NCBI GenBank assembly: GCA_949130495.1
Contig: OX422211.1
Coordinates: forward strand, 532,366,017-532,430,016
Direction: 5' to 3'
Source of the DNA: Sambucus nigra
Taxonomy: Eukaryota > Streptophyta > Magnoliopsida > Dipsacales > Adoxaceae
Length of the DNA stretch: 64,000 bases
How positions within the stretch are numbered: position 1 is the stretch's first letter; every line of letters starts with the position of its first letter. Of this stretch, positions 1-11,366 are shown piece by piece. Below the pieces are notes generated by a model that saw only the letters and a list, made by a program, of their open reading frames with translations, was not told the origin of the DNA and did not search any database. The translations under genes and the position numbers were made by a program.

Positions 1-1098
1 TGTGGCCATAAACGATGCACAATTCTGAGTCCGAATGAAGAAGTTACATCATTTCTAGAGGACGAGAAATTCATACATGCGAAAATAGGAGGAAAGGAGA
101 AGCTTCCCTACTTGATCGATCGATCGATCAAAAGGAACGATCGATCAATCCTTCATATTTTTTCCACGATTTCAACCATCGATCGATCGACCAAAGGGGT
201 CGATCGATCGATCCCCTTCTTTTTTGAGATATTTTGCTTTTCTTTTCTTTTCTTCCAACTTACTATATAGCTCAATTTTGTTGTAATATCCGATATACTT
301 AGTTTTAGAAGACATTTTAGGTTAGGATTTGGTTTTGAGATCTCATCTTCCTTTCTTCTTGGGGTGACATCTATTTGGTTTTATAAGATTGAACTATTCA
401 CTATCATCTCCTTTAATATAGTTTTGTTCTTCATTTTCCTTGCTTGGTAAATTAGTTTCATGCTTTATTAATTAGTTTACTTGATTTAATTCTTGCTTTC
501 CTAGTTTAATTAGTTGTAATTTAGTTTAATTAATGTATTACCCTTACATAAATAGGGTCGGGATTTCATTCCACCATTAACGGGCCCAAAGCTCCGAAAA
601 TTAGTTTTTGTTCAGAATTGCGTCTAATTGAACCCGCGCGACTATTACGCGTTTAACTTTCTCTGTCATGCAACGTTAGTGTTTATAGCGATAATCCGAA
701 TTTAATCTGCGTGTGACCATTTTTCGGTTAAATGTTTATTCACGCAATGAAGTTTATGATTAATTAATAATGCTCGATTAAATTTCTCTAGAGCCGGAAT
801 ACTGATTAGTAGTTATTTCGATCCGTATGGTTGGATGTTATCCCGATCCTCGCTTTACTTTTATTTAGACTTAAGTTATTCTTTTCTTTTATTTCCTAGC
901 ACACATCACCTTTTTACACTTTTATTCCTGAATTAATAATCTAATTAAAATCTGTCGAACACTCCCTGTTGATTCGATACCCGACTTACCGCTATACTTG
1001 AATCGTAAGTGTAGTAGTAAGTTAGGTTTTTGTATTAACACGGTGAAACAAAAACAACGATTGTGTCCTTACATGAACACACATTTCACGCGCAATCA
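1..1098 (+). repeat. 5' LTR of the Athila-like element, left end missing
   Basis: Aligns almost end to end with 25713-26852, with scattered substitutions. The largest difference is about 23 bp present near 26477-26500 of the right copy and absent here. It ends ATCA at 1095-1098. A TATA-like sequence lies at 263-270, where the right copy has TATAAAA. It contains an 18-bp GATC palindrome at 113-130 and a hairpin at 178-212. Confidence 0.9.
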
Positions 1099-1101
1099 AA
1101 A

Positions 1102-1119
1102 TGGCGCCGTTACCAGGGA
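1102..1119 (+). other. Primer binding site, tRNA-Asp type
   Basis: TGGCGCCGTTACCAGGGA differs at two positions from the consensus complementary to plant tRNA-Asp (TGGCGCCGTTGCCGGGGA). It sits 3 bp inside the LTR, where minus-strand synthesis would be primed. Confidence 0.85.
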
Positions 1120-1294
1120 TGAGTTTGTTTTAGGCTTTATTTGATTTAGTATTTCATAGTATTTTCTTTCAATTTGTATTATTTGCTAATATTTTTGTAG
1201 GACTTCCACATTTGAGTACTTAGAAACGCTTGAATTCATTCCGTGCACACCTACTTTGTGGAATTCTACACTTCGATCCATTTTTGGGGTAAGC

Positions 1295-2413
1295 ATGTCT
1301 TATTCCAATTGTTTCGGTAATCATTGTTATAATTCTCAAAATTCCCACAAACCTATGACTTTCATTGAATACTTAGAATCCCAAAAATTTACATATTCAA
1401 ATATGACTTTGGGCGAGTATAACGAAAGTCAAATTTTGGGTTATTGGAATTTTGAGGATGATGATAATGATTTTGGGCCTTTACCTCCTTATAATAGGAA
1501 TTTTGAAACGAATGCAAATAGTTTTCAAAATTCCTATAATAATGAGCTTTCGTTTAAGTCCGATGGTAATTTTCAAAGTTCCCATTTTCATGCATCCTCA
1601 CCTCGACCTATGACATTCGGTGAGGGCTTGCATATGCTTCAGAATGAGAAAATTGAAAATCGTTATCGGGAAGAAAATCGTCGTTGGGAGCAAGACTTGG
1701 ATTTATTATTCGAATCCGATGATAATTTTTCTTCCGAGACTCTTGAAGTCGAGGAATGTTTTGAACGAAGTGAGCACTTTGTGCCTACTTTGGAACAAAG
1801 CATTCTAGACTTTGCCCATTACATAATTGATATTGAAAGTGAGGATGAAAATGACGTAATATCTATTTGCAATGAAATGATTTATTCTTTGGCCCCCAAT
1901 GAAGAACATTTCATTGAAAATGATATTATTTCCTTCGAAACTCAATCTTCATGCGATGATGATTCATCTCATGAGTTTGAATTTCTTTCATCCCCATTTT
2001 CATTCTCTGTTATCACACCGTCACAAGTACCCGATGATTCGGTTTCAAATTTTAAAGTTTTAAACCTTTTTTCCGATGAGGAGTACTTGCTCGAGTCACC
2101 TTCCATGATCGCATCTTTTCCCTCATGTGCACCGCCTCCCATTTCGCTTGTTAAATCCTTGGAAGGATATTCATCTTTTCTCGGTCCCCACATGTTTTTG
2201 TCTTCCGTCCTATCCAAATCCCCCATCCTCCTTCACAAATTTTTAATTGGGGATGGTTCCTCTTTTCCACCACCCACATGCCTTCCGTTGTTTGAACGGA
2301 ATTCCTATTTTTTGGGAGGCATGCATGAGAAGGAAGGTCCACCATTGGTCTTCCAAAGTCAAAATGTTGTTTGGGTGGACCCTAAAAAATTCCTACTTTT
2401 AGTATATAGCTAA
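1295..2413 (+). CDS. Hypothetical acidic protein of the Athila-like element
   Basis: From the first ATG the frame is uninterrupted for 372 codons. It is open further upstream to a pyrimidine-rich TTTTTGTAG at 1192-1200, which looks like a splice acceptor, so the true start may lie in an upstream exon; counting from a TTG at 1256 gives 385 codons. The product is rich in Ser, Asn, Asp, Glu and Phe. It has two spaced copies of a PMTFxExL-like motif near residues 20 and 110 (counted from 1256) and an acidic middle; the C-terminal third is rich in Pro and Ser. I see no zinc knuckle, protease, membrane segment or signal peptide, and I do not recognise the family. It occupies the gag position. A frame this long is unusual beside the decayed genes around it. 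Confidence 0.55.
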   Translation: MSYSNCFGNHCYNSQNSHKPMTFIEYLESQKFTYSNMTLGEYNESQILGYWNFEDDDNDFGPLPPYNRNFETNANSFQNSYNNELSFKSDGNFQSSHFHASSPRPMTFGEGLHMLQNEKIENRYREENRRWEQDLDLLFESDDNFSSETLEVEECFERSEHFVPTLEQSILDFAHYIIDIESEDENDVISICNEMIYSLAPNEEHFIENDIISFETQSSCDDDSSHEFEFLSSPFSFSVITPSQVPDDSVSNFKVLNLFSDEEYLLESPSMIASFPSCAPPPISLVKSLEGYSSFLGPHMFLSSVLSKSPILLHKFLIGDGSSFPPPTCLPLFERNSYFLGGMHEKEGPPLVFQSQNVVWVDPKKFLLLVYS

Positions 2414-2837
2414 TTAGAATTCCCAAGTGTAGGTTGTATATACTAACTTCTTCATTTTTTTATTTTCTCTTAAGTTAGTCTAGTGTAATTAGTTAATCTC
2501 TTTTTATATTTTTTGTATGCTTGGTTCTAACTCTTTTTGTAGGTTCAAGAGGCTTGAAATTGCAGAAATTGGTCGTCCCGGCATACTTTTGTTAAGAAAA
2601 AAATGAAAAAAAAAGTCTCAAAAAGATTTTTCCTTTATTTTACACACACTCATTCTTACGCATTTGCATTTGTTTTTATTCTTATTTTATTTTATTTTTC
2701 ATTTCTTTGTGAATGTGCGTGTGTTTGCTCTTCGTATATATTTTTCATTTTTTGGTTAACATATGTGTATGTATGTGCATATTTAGTTTTTTATTTTTAT
2801 TTTTAATTTTTTTATTTGTATTTTTATTTTCACATTC

Positions 2838-2839
2838 TT

Positions 2840-2866
<27 letters not shown>
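2838..2866. repeat. (TA)n microsatellite
   Basis: Uninterrupted TA dinucleotides, about 14 units. Confidence 0.95.
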
Positions 2867-2870
<4 letters not shown>

Positions 2871-2910
2871 TCTCCCCCTCCCATACTCCCTAAATTGCAT
2901 CCCCCCCATT

Positions 2911-3010
2911 TAAAAACAGGAGGCAATAGGCATTTAACTGCTTGATCGATTCATCGAAGCCCAAGGGTCGATCGATCGACCAGTTAAATGCCGAGACATG
3001 TCTGTTTTTA
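2911..3010. other. Nested inverted repeat around a GATC-rich loop
   Basis: Outer arms TAAAAACAG (2911-2919) and CTGTTTTTA (3002-3010) are perfect complements. Inner arms GGCATTTAACTG (2929-2940) and CAGTTAAATGCC (2981-2992) are perfect over 12 bp. The loop contains GGTCGATCGATCGACC (about 2966-2981), itself a palindrome and the same motif used in the LTR. Confidence 0.75.
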
Positions 3011-3601
3011 CCCTTTCTCCTCTATTCTTTTTCTCTCCTCTCTTCCCAATTTCGAGCCCTAAAATTCCACCACCACATTTCCTTCATTTTTCAACCATTT
3101 TCTAAACTTTCAAGTTATAATCCTTCCTCTAAACTTATGTATTTGTAGAGTTTGGTTGAAATTTGTCATGTTTTCACTGTTTTATCCATTTTCTTGACAT
3201 ATGTTGAATGTTTGTGATTGTCTCCCTGTTTTTTTTGTTCCAACTGATTTCTTTTGTGAATATTTCTATATATCCATTCATGAACACATTTTTGATGTTG
3301 CATTGTGGTTGTGTTCATGAATGGGGCTACTTTGTTGGTTCAAATGGTATATTTTCACCCTCGTCGCACATTACGCACACCAACTGTTCTCTAAAATGCC
3401 CCAAACAGTTTTCAATCCATTTTTGGTGCACACTTGGGTGATTTTCACTCATTGCCGCATGTCGACAAATTGTATCGCAATGTTGATTTTTTTGCTCGGT
3501 TTTACGCACGTGCACCCACCATTTCAACTCCTGCACTAACTAACCATTAATTGTGCTTACATTTTTTTTTGTATTGCTTAATTACTGTTTTGTAGGTGGA
3601 A

Positions 3602-3841
3602 ATGGCAACTATCAAGAAATACAAGTTCACTAGGTGCTTGCCCAACCGGGGCTTCAAGGGATTTCACTGTGAGCAGGAGCGAGATTGGTATCAGGCCTAT
3701 TTTCAGACTTTCGAGAGGCCTTTAGGTTATCATTTTGCCTGGACCCTTGATCATATACCACAGGAGGCACGTTCTCTGTTGCGCCAACAAGGATGGGAGC
3801 CCTTTCTTGCTAGCAATGGGAGCATCAATGAAGAGCTCGTT
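3602..3841 (+). pseudogene. 5' part of a 'putative plant transposon protein' gene
   Basis: Starts at an ATG 6 bp after a TTTTGTAG acceptor-like sequence and runs 80 codons, ending in Glu-Glu-Leu-Val exactly where the next LTR begins. The text (CLPNRGF, then QGWEPFL, then INEELV) leads into the FYATLVEVRG stretch found after 22180. Together these resemble the plant 'putative plant transposon protein' domain (I recall Pfam PF20167; the accession should be checked), whose function is unknown. The gene was split by the 18.3-kb insertion. Counting the 5-bp target duplication once puts the two halves in the same frame, so it was probably open when the insertion occurred. Confidence 0.7.
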
Positions 3842-4547
3842 TGATGATACGAGAAATCGGCCATAAGGCGTTCTCATACCAGCAAGTCAAGAGTAAAGTG
3901 TGTGTTAAACAAGTAAAGCAAGCAAATAGATGGAAGACAAGATATAGAGTGGTTCAGCCTTTAAAATAGGCCTACATCCACTGTGTTGCTCCATTATCAT
4001 TATGTGCGTTTCATTGTACAATATAATCATGCCTGAAGAGGCGTATAAGTATGAGAATAAAGGTGAATACATGGCGGTATTGCAGATTTTGGTGAGCGCG
4101 GGAGGTGGCTGCGATGTAGATGTGTGGCCTCCAAGAGATATGTTGAGGTCACGTAGAGAGAGTCTGTATTGCAGATCCTGCCCTAGTCGGGTATGGAATC
4201 GATACTTTTTTCACCTTCTAGGTGTGGTCCTCTATTTATGAGGAAATGTGTTGAGTTATATGCCCTGAGCACGTGGCGTATACCAAGTCTGCAACAGTTG
4301 TGGATGAGGGGGTGCGGCCTGCAAAGGAAGTAGTGTTGTAAGCTGATGGAGGTGTGCCGCACACCATAAGGTGGAGTTCCGTAGCCTATAATGGACAGGG
4401 CCACACCCTATGCCATCTGGTCCTGAAGGGATCACGCCGAGTGAGTTCTGGCCGTGCCCTGAGTGTTTGGTCGCAACCTGTATGACCTAAGGCCTGCGAA
4501 TTGGAGAAGAATACATTCCGCGGCAGGTTGCTATATTTGTACTATCA
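3842..4547 (-). repeat. 3' LTR of the Tat/Retand-like element
   Basis: 706 bp, matched along its length by 21475-22180. On the + strand it starts TGATGATACGAG and ends TACTATCA. Confidence 0.93.
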
Positions 4548-4560
4548 ATAAGCCCCCAAG
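4548..4560 (-). other. Polypurine tract
   Basis: On the - strand it reads CTTGGGGGCTTAT, immediately before the 3' LTR, where plus-strand priming is expected. Confidence 0.7.
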
Positions 4561-5562
4561 ACGTAGTGCCAAGGGATATCAATTGGGACTGCGGCTCAGT
4601 AGCCTAGGTGCCGCGGTGCTTCCAAAGCGATGATTCATCTTCCGTGCTCCTTTATATAAATTGTTTCTGGCCATAGACTTCATTACGTTTCCAAAACTTT
4701 TGAGAGCACATCAAGAGCGAAACTCTGCACTCTCTCTTGCATATTCCGGCAACCTTCTGAGGCGGTGTGCGGCGGTTCAAGGTGGTCTGAAGCTGATCAT
4801 TGCCGGCTTCTCCATTTCCAGGTGATTTTTCAACCACCATACTTTCGTAAAAGCCTTTGAAATTTACAGTTTTCTTCCCTTTTGATATGATTTCGCTTTT
4901 TCTGGTTCATTTGCTAGAAATCTAGGGTTTTGTTTGTACGTTTTGCCCTTTCTCACATATGCTACATATGAAATTCATACAACTGTTCTTGGTGTTCATA
5001 ATCGAACTCTTCGTATTCTGTGAGTTTGATCTTAAAAATGATTAGAATTTAGATAATCAACTGTTTAGGATAGATTCCGCGGCATGATAGGATTTCAATA
5101 CCCATTCCCGTGAACAAGTATGGTCCTTCTGCATCATACCATGCCAAATGGACGCGGTCCCTCAAATTATCATCCGCGGCATCAAATCACCACCCTTGTA
5201 GTCTCGAACAGCCTTCAAACTTCCATGAACCCAAGACACATCCATGTTAAATAACTGTAATTGCTACCAGAGCACATTGAATTGACTCTGAAAATTTAGG
5301 AATGGCCGTGGCCAAGAATGCCTTAAAGCAATTCTATCTTATTACCGCGGCATCCTATGTTCCTCTGCTGACATGGATGTGTCCACGGCTAGTAGGGATA
5401 GTACGAACCCATAAGTTCAAGAAACAGTCGGCCCTTAATAACTCGTTAGGGAAATAATTCTAAACGCTTTTCCAAGACCTATAAATAATTCTTCTACGGC
5501 TTCTTAAAGTCTTTTACAAACCATACTGGCTGCGGTGCCTAACTGCGAACTCTTCTTTTCAG
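4561..5562 (+). other. Putative leader exon and intron of the antisense gene
   Basis: No ORF. Downstream of the TATA box at 4651, the sequence CCAG/GTGATT (donor GT at 4822-4823) and TCTTTTCAG (acceptor ending 5562) would delimit an intron of about 741 bp in the 5' untranslated region, placing the ATG at 5579 in the second exon. This is inferred from splice consensus only. Confidence 0.4.
4651..4660 (+). promoter_or_regulatory. Candidate TATA box for the antisense gene
   Basis: TTTATATAAA in locally less AT-rich sequence, about 100 bp inside the 3' end of the host element and pointing opposite to it. It lies about 160 bp upstream of the candidate leader intron. Confidence 0.45.
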
Positions 5563-5595
5563 GTACTGCTGCAGCCATATGAGCTTTGACCCAGA

Positions 5596-8432
5596 TGTAA
5601 TACCCCGTATTTTTATGCTATATTAATTTGGGGATTTATTAAATTTAATGTGAATTAATTATTTAATAAAAATCCGGAAATTAATTATGTTATAATTATT
5701 AACGTGACGAGAGTTAGTAATTATGGGAAAAATTGTTGAATATTACTAATGAGCAAAGTAATATATAATAGTGGCCATATTAAATGTCAGGAGTGAATAA
5801 AATGACAATTTTAGAAATTTGAGTCGGGACCCGCCCGTGTAGCGTCGGGACTAAATATTGATAAATAAAAGTAAATATTTTATAAGTTGTTCGTATGGTC
5901 GTTTTGAGTGCGCCAACGCATCCGGAAGGGTCGAGAAAGTCAGAAAAGTATACCCGGGAGTTTGATTTGGTTCTCGGGGCATTTTTTGGCCTAATTAGTA
6001 CCCCGGGAGGGCATTTTAGTCATTTTGTATTTTTGGGTAATTAAACCCACGAAAATTACAGGGGTTATATCAGATGTTTAGGTTATCTCCTAGGGTTAGA
6101 TAACTCAAAACACTAGAACGACCAATGGAGAGGAGAGGAGAGAGCTCTGAAGGCATTCAAAGGCTCAAAACTCACCCGTTTGCACCGCCGCCATCGCCAA
6201 CGCGTAGATCGCGAGACGGGGAACGCAACCACACCAAATTCAACACCAAACCAGATTTATGAAAATCCCAGGCAAGTGTTTATCTTATTTATTTCGTTTA
6301 TGCATCACCCATATTAGTTTAGGAGTTATTAGGATGAGATTTATGGAAGAAAAACCCAATTTGAGATGGGAAATTTTCATGTAGTGATGATTTATATGAT
6401 ATTTCGGAAACCCTTTGTCATGTAAAGGATTAAGCGTTTGATTAAGAAAAGAGTTCTAATCAGATACAAATACTAAAAAAAAAAAATTATTTCGGACGAT
6501 CGGACCGTTGGAATTGGATGAAATTTTACAGAGAATTAGCTGAAGACGAGAGGAAGCTAAAGAAAAAAATTCAGCTCGATCGGACCGTTCAATATTATTA
6601 AATATATTTTTTGCTATAGATTTTTATGTTTCGAGGAATCTTCTAGATAATAAAAATTCAATTAAAACTCCATTTTAATTCCGATTTCGAAACCGTTTGA
6701 AATTCTCATCTTTAAAAATAAAATTCAAAATCCTTTAATGTAAGGTGAAATCTATATTTTTGGGATATTTTGCATAAGGGACAATGTAAGTATATATTAA
6801 AGGGGAGAGACACGTAAGAGAGAGTTACGTTGGAACATAAATGGATATCTGCTGAATTGTACATTGGAAGAATAGAGTCCATGAGGGTTACGTAGTAAGT
6901 TGGAAAAACCCTTCGAATTAAAGTTAGAAACGAACCATTATACTTGATAAATAATAATGGGAAAATAAGGATAAATGTTGTGAATGTGGGTTATTGGATA
7001 AACCTAAATTGATATAATAAAAGTGGTATATTTATATGATTGTGTATGGATATATTATATACTTGTGAAAATCATGCCGGCGCTACTTGCTATCCCTGAG
7101 GTTTCCGCGCTGGGACGATCTTATCTCGTGTGCCTTATGGGGGATATTGACTCGTACCCTAGAAGATAGAAATCCTAGGTACAGGCTATCGAATCGGTAG
7201 TCACGGTCCTAAGAGACGTGAGGGTATATACTGACCTCTTGGACTTGGAAAATATGATTCGCCTCAATATTGTTTGTGTATGTATTTATACAGTTCGAGA
7301 GTGATTCTGAACTTGTATTCCCTTTAGTACGATTGATACGGGGATTAGATAGCAGAGTATGCCCGCACCATAAGATTTTATGTGGGGTGCTGTTAGAATA
7401 TATATATTATACGAGTATTTAATGTATATATGAACTTCTGAAATAGGGGAACTGCCTACTGTGTTATGGTAAGTAAGACATGTATATTGACTTAAATTGG
7501 AAATACTTGTTTTGAAAAGTATAATATGATATTGAAAAACTTTATGAATCAATAAAGTTAAAATGAGAGTTTTGTACTAAATGAAATTATCCTTTTTAAA
7601 CCATGATGTTGTTAAATCTTAAATTTTGAGAGTCACCTAAGATAAGTTAAATCCTTGGGGAAGTATAGTGTGATATATGATGAGATAAACCATTGGGTAG
7701 GTTAGTGCGATAGGAGTGCACATTAGAAGAGAGGCGAGAATTTCTCAAGAGAGTGTCGCACTAATATGTTGTTGCATTGGCCTGTATCAATTTAAATACT
7801 TGCTAAAAGAATTTTTAAATCATATACACTATCAGTATCTGACTCGTTTCTATTCCTCTTTCTCTCTTGTATATATATGTATATATTACAGGTGCCCAGC
7901 CACAGGGGCGTCTTGTTTAGGATCCCTTGGAAGGAACGTGCTGCAGCTTAGGTGGGAGTTGCAGGCCACTTGCTTAGACGATTTCATTTACTTGATTCCA
8001 CTTCTATCATTCTCCTTATTGGGCATGTGTCGCCCTTTCCACTATTTATCTGTTTTATTGGGACATTTGTATTTCAGTTATTTCTAGTACTGTTACTTTG
8101 GGATTTATTCAGCATTTATGTTTTACTTTAAGTTTTAAATGCTGGGGTTTAGTTGTTGAATGTTTAAATTAATTGGATTACATGTTCCAGGATTATTGTG
8201 GTGTGATTCTTTAAATATTGAATTGTTGTAGATAATTAAATCTTTATTTTCAAAATAAAATTTGGAAAGTAATGTTAAAAAATGGTTTTGACACTTAGCT
8301 TAATTAAATAGGGTGTTAAATTTGAAAAAGTTATTTTTACGAAAGTGATGGGAAGAATGAACCAACTGTTCACCTTGATTTTAATTTAATAAAGGAGTGA
8401 TCGCCCGATATTTAATTAGGCGGGGTGTCACA
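5596..8432 (+). repeat. 5' LTR of the Tekay element
   Basis: 2837 bp, nearly identical to 13184-16022. The conserved block AGGAGTGCAC (about 7710) and GGTGCCCAGCCACAGGGGCG (about 7891) recur in other chromovirus LTRs of this window. GATCGGACCGTT occurs twice (about 6498 and 6577). Confidence 0.95.
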
Positions 8433-8434
8433 GG

Positions 8435-8447
8435 TGGTATCCGAGCA
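8435..8447 (+). other. Primer binding site, initiator-Met type
   Basis: TGGTATCCGAGCA matches the plant initiator-Met complement (TGGTATCAGAGC) with one mismatch, 2 bp after the LTR. Confidence 0.9.
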
Positions 8448-8616
8448 TCGAGTTCTAGTGTCCATAGGATCTGTACGGCTTATTTTCGCTTTCAGCTTAA
8501 CGTTTTTGCTATAGAGCCCTATTTTTAGGATTGTTGTATTACTGCTTTTACGTTACGTCTTCAGCTATTTGAGATTTGATAATGACTGTAGACTAATAAA
8601 CTACTTCACATTTTAG

Positions 8617-9871
8617 ATGCCTCCGAGACGTGCACCAAAGGATAGGCGTGCCCAGGCCGAGCATCCAGCAGCTCCGGCACAAGGCACTATGAATGCTAGT
8701 GAAGTAGCCGCCATTGTTGCTCAGGCGATGAATGCCGCGCTAGCGATGGTTCAGCAGGCTCCACCCCAGATTCAGGCAGTGGCGCCAGTACCAGCACAGC
8801 TTCCATCTGCATGGGAGAGGGTTAGGGATGCTTTTCAGAAGGCGCATCCCCCTGAGTTCTCTGGTAGCTCAGATATCGTCACAGTCAGCCAATGGAAGAA
8901 AGACATCCAGCGGCATCTTCATATATATGATTGCACCGACGTGCAAAGGCAGTTATTGGCTTCCTTTAAGCTAGTGGGGGTCGCTTTGCAGTGGCGGGAG
9001 TCCACTACCACCTTGGAGGAGAGGGACACGGTCCCTATTCAGTCATTTTGGGAGCGGTTTGACCGCAAGTACTTTCCACCCGCCGTGCAGACTGAGATGA
9101 GGCGGAAATTATTGAATTTGAAATAGGAGAACTCTACCGTTGCTGAGTATGAGAAAGAGTTCACGATTCTTCTCACCATAGTGACAGATGATGCACCTAC
9201 TGATAGTAAGAAGATAATGTTGTTTGTGGACGGGTTAGCTTGGAGGATCCGTCAGCATCTTATAGGGAATCTATCTCTGAGTACTTTCACTGATGTACTC
9301 AATGCTGCGTTACTACATTGCCAAGATCACCGCTTCCATCTGCAGGGAAGCAGGAGATCAGGAGAGTCCAGCCAGCAGGGCAAGATCGGGGGTAGTAGTG
9401 CTAGTGGGGCACCATCTCATAGACAGACTCGTCAACATGAGCAGACTTCCCGTCAGGGTGACCCTGTTAAGCGATTCCGATCAGGTGATTACAGGCAGGG
9501 ATTTGGGGTTATAGGCAGGGCCAGCTTAATCAACAGGGCCAACAGGGCCAACAGCGTGCTAATCAGGGCCAACAGGGCCAGTGGCGGGGAGGTAACGGCC
9601 AGCAGGGTCAGAGGGGAGGTAACTTCAGAGGCCGGTGTTTTGTATGGAACAAGCATGGTCATAAGCGCTAGGATTGCCCAGAGGGTAATAGGGCCCCATA
9701 GCAGTAGGGTGCCCATAATGAGCCACAGAGACCACTTTTTCCAGCTGCCCTCCCAGCTCCAGCCCAGGTGCTAGCCCTACCAGCCATTCCAGTAGCTCCA
9801 GTGCAGTAGGGGCAGTTACAGTACGGACGTGTCTATAACGTTCACCAGGCAGCAGCTCCACAGGCACCACC
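8617..9871 (+). pseudogene. gag: gag of the Tekay element
   Basis: Starts MPPRRAPK and continues through a typical chromovirus capsid region (PPEFSGSSD...WKKDI...ALQWRES...FDRKYFP). A TAG at 9124-9126 interrupts it within the capsid region, and the frame then continues. Around 9500 the frame shifts before the Gln/Gly-rich linker. The zinc knuckle at 9636-9677 is broken twice: its second Cys codon is TGG (Trp) at 9645-9647 and a TAG stands at 9669-9671. A working Gag coats the RNA and builds the particle; this one could not. Confidence 0.9.
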
Positions 9872-9884
9872 CGCGATTGAGGGT

Positions 9885-10391
9885 ATGTTTCCTATCCATG
9901 GTACTATGGGTTGGGTTTTGTTTGATACTGGGGCGACGCATTGTTTTATAGCTAATTATTTTGCGAAGGCCTTAGGGTTGTTAGCCATAGAAGAGAGCAC
10001 AGTGACGTGTGTAGACTCACCACTGGGGAATGGGTCGCTTATCTTCTTTATATGCCGAGGAGTGGGGGTAGAGATTGGTAGTTTGGTATTACCTGCAGAT
10101 ATGTTAGTCTTAGATATGCATGAGCATGATGTTATTATCGGTATGGATTGGCTCGCAGCTTATAGAGCCATGATTGATTGCTTCGGTGGGAGCATTATTT
10201 TTTCCATTCCGGGGCAAGAGATATTTGTAGTGGCGATGCCTCGCCCAGAGGGAGGTTCCACCGCTCATTTGTATTATATAGAGGAGGATGCCTCTAAGGA
10301 GGTTGTGATTCCTTTAGACTCGATCCCAGTCGTTCATGAGTATTCCGATGTATTCCAGGAGATACCAGGCCTACCCCCAATCGAGAGATAG
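9885..10391 (+). pseudogene. Aspartic protease region of pol, Tekay element
   Basis: Contains FDTGATHCFIA with the catalytic Asp codon at 9924, then the IIGMDWL flap-side motif typical of retropepsins of this clade. This segment is open for 168 codons and keeps its active site. It ends at 10391 because of a one-base frameshift at about 10388, after which the linker to RT ([20 protein letters not shown]) continues in another frame. Confidence 0.92.
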
Positions 10392-11366
10392 ACTTTGTCA
10401 TAGATTTATTTCCAGATACGAGACCTATAGCACGCGCTCCATACCGTATGGCTCTAGCGGAGATGCGAGAGTTACGAGATCAAATAGAGCAGCTGTTAGG
10501 TCAGGGCTTCATTCGCAAGAGTACCTCACCTTGGGGCGCTCCAGTCTTGTTTGTGAAGAAGAGAGATGGTTCACTGAGGTTATGTGTGGACTACCGGGAG
10601 TTGAACAAGGTCACGATACGGAATAAGTATTTGTTGCCTCGAATCGATGATCTGTTCGACCAACTGAGGGGAGGAACTTTCTTTTCGAAGATAGATCTGA
10701 GGTCGGGGTACCATCAGCTACGTATTAGAGAGCAGGACGTTTCAAAGACTGCTTTCTTGACGAGATATGGGTCTTACGAGTTCAGAGTAATGCCATTTGG
10801 TCTCATAAATGCTCCAACCGTATTCATGGACTTAATGAACCGAGTATTCAGAGAGTTCTTGGATCAGTTTGTCATCGTCTTCATAGATGACATTTTGATA
10901 TATTCACACTCCGAGGAGGAGCATGCCGAGCACTTGAGGTAGGTTCTTCAGACTTTACGAGAGCATCAGTTGTATGCTAAGTACGAGAAGTGTGGATTCT
11001 GGTTGCAAGAAGTACAGTTCTTGGGGCATGTTGTTTCTGAACAGGGATAGTCGTTGACCCGAGTAAAGTGTCAGCGGTGAGGGAGTGGGGACAACCCACG
11101 ACACTGACAGAAGTGAGTAGTTTCTTGGGGTTAACCGGATACTACAGGAGATTCATTCGGGGATTCTCCAAAATAGCGGGTCCAGTGATGAACCTGACTC
11201 GCAAAGGGGTACCATATATTTCGGATGAAGCTTGTCAATTGGCTTTCGACGAGCTGAAAGACAAGCTTACTTCAGCACCAGTCCCTTCTTTACCGAAGCT
11301 GGGTGTGGAGTACCTGGTTTACACCGATGCCTCTTTACGGGGACTTGGGGGAGTACTTCAGCCAAA
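10392..11366 (+). pseudogene. Reverse transcriptase and start of RNase H, Tekay element
   Basis: RT motifs occur in order: [43 protein letters not shown] and the catalytic FIDDILIYS (about 10880). A TAG at 10940-10942 interrupts the palm-thumb region and a frameshift at about 11048 precedes [12 protein letters not shown]. RNase H begins with [10 protein letters not shown], keeping its first Asp, and is cut by a frameshift or small deletion at about 11360, losing the segment before the ASRKLNPHEKNY homologue. Confidence 0.93.

Larger units (their letters stand above)
2414..3601 (+). other. Non-coding stretch between the two genes of the Athila-like element
   Basis: AT-rich, pyrimidine-rich sequence with no gene. 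It holds an AT microsatellite, a nested inverted repeat at 2911-3010, and two TTTTTGTAG or TTTTGTAG sequences (about 2534-2542 and 3588-3595) that look like splice acceptors. The second lies immediately before the next gene's ATG. Confidence 0.5.

Noticed and set aside
7716..8087. A 123-codon open frame, with a near-identical one at 15306-15677
   Set aside because: It lies inside the Tekay LTR and its two copies agree only because LTRs are duplicates. The translation is Leu/Ser/Tyr-rich without family resemblance.
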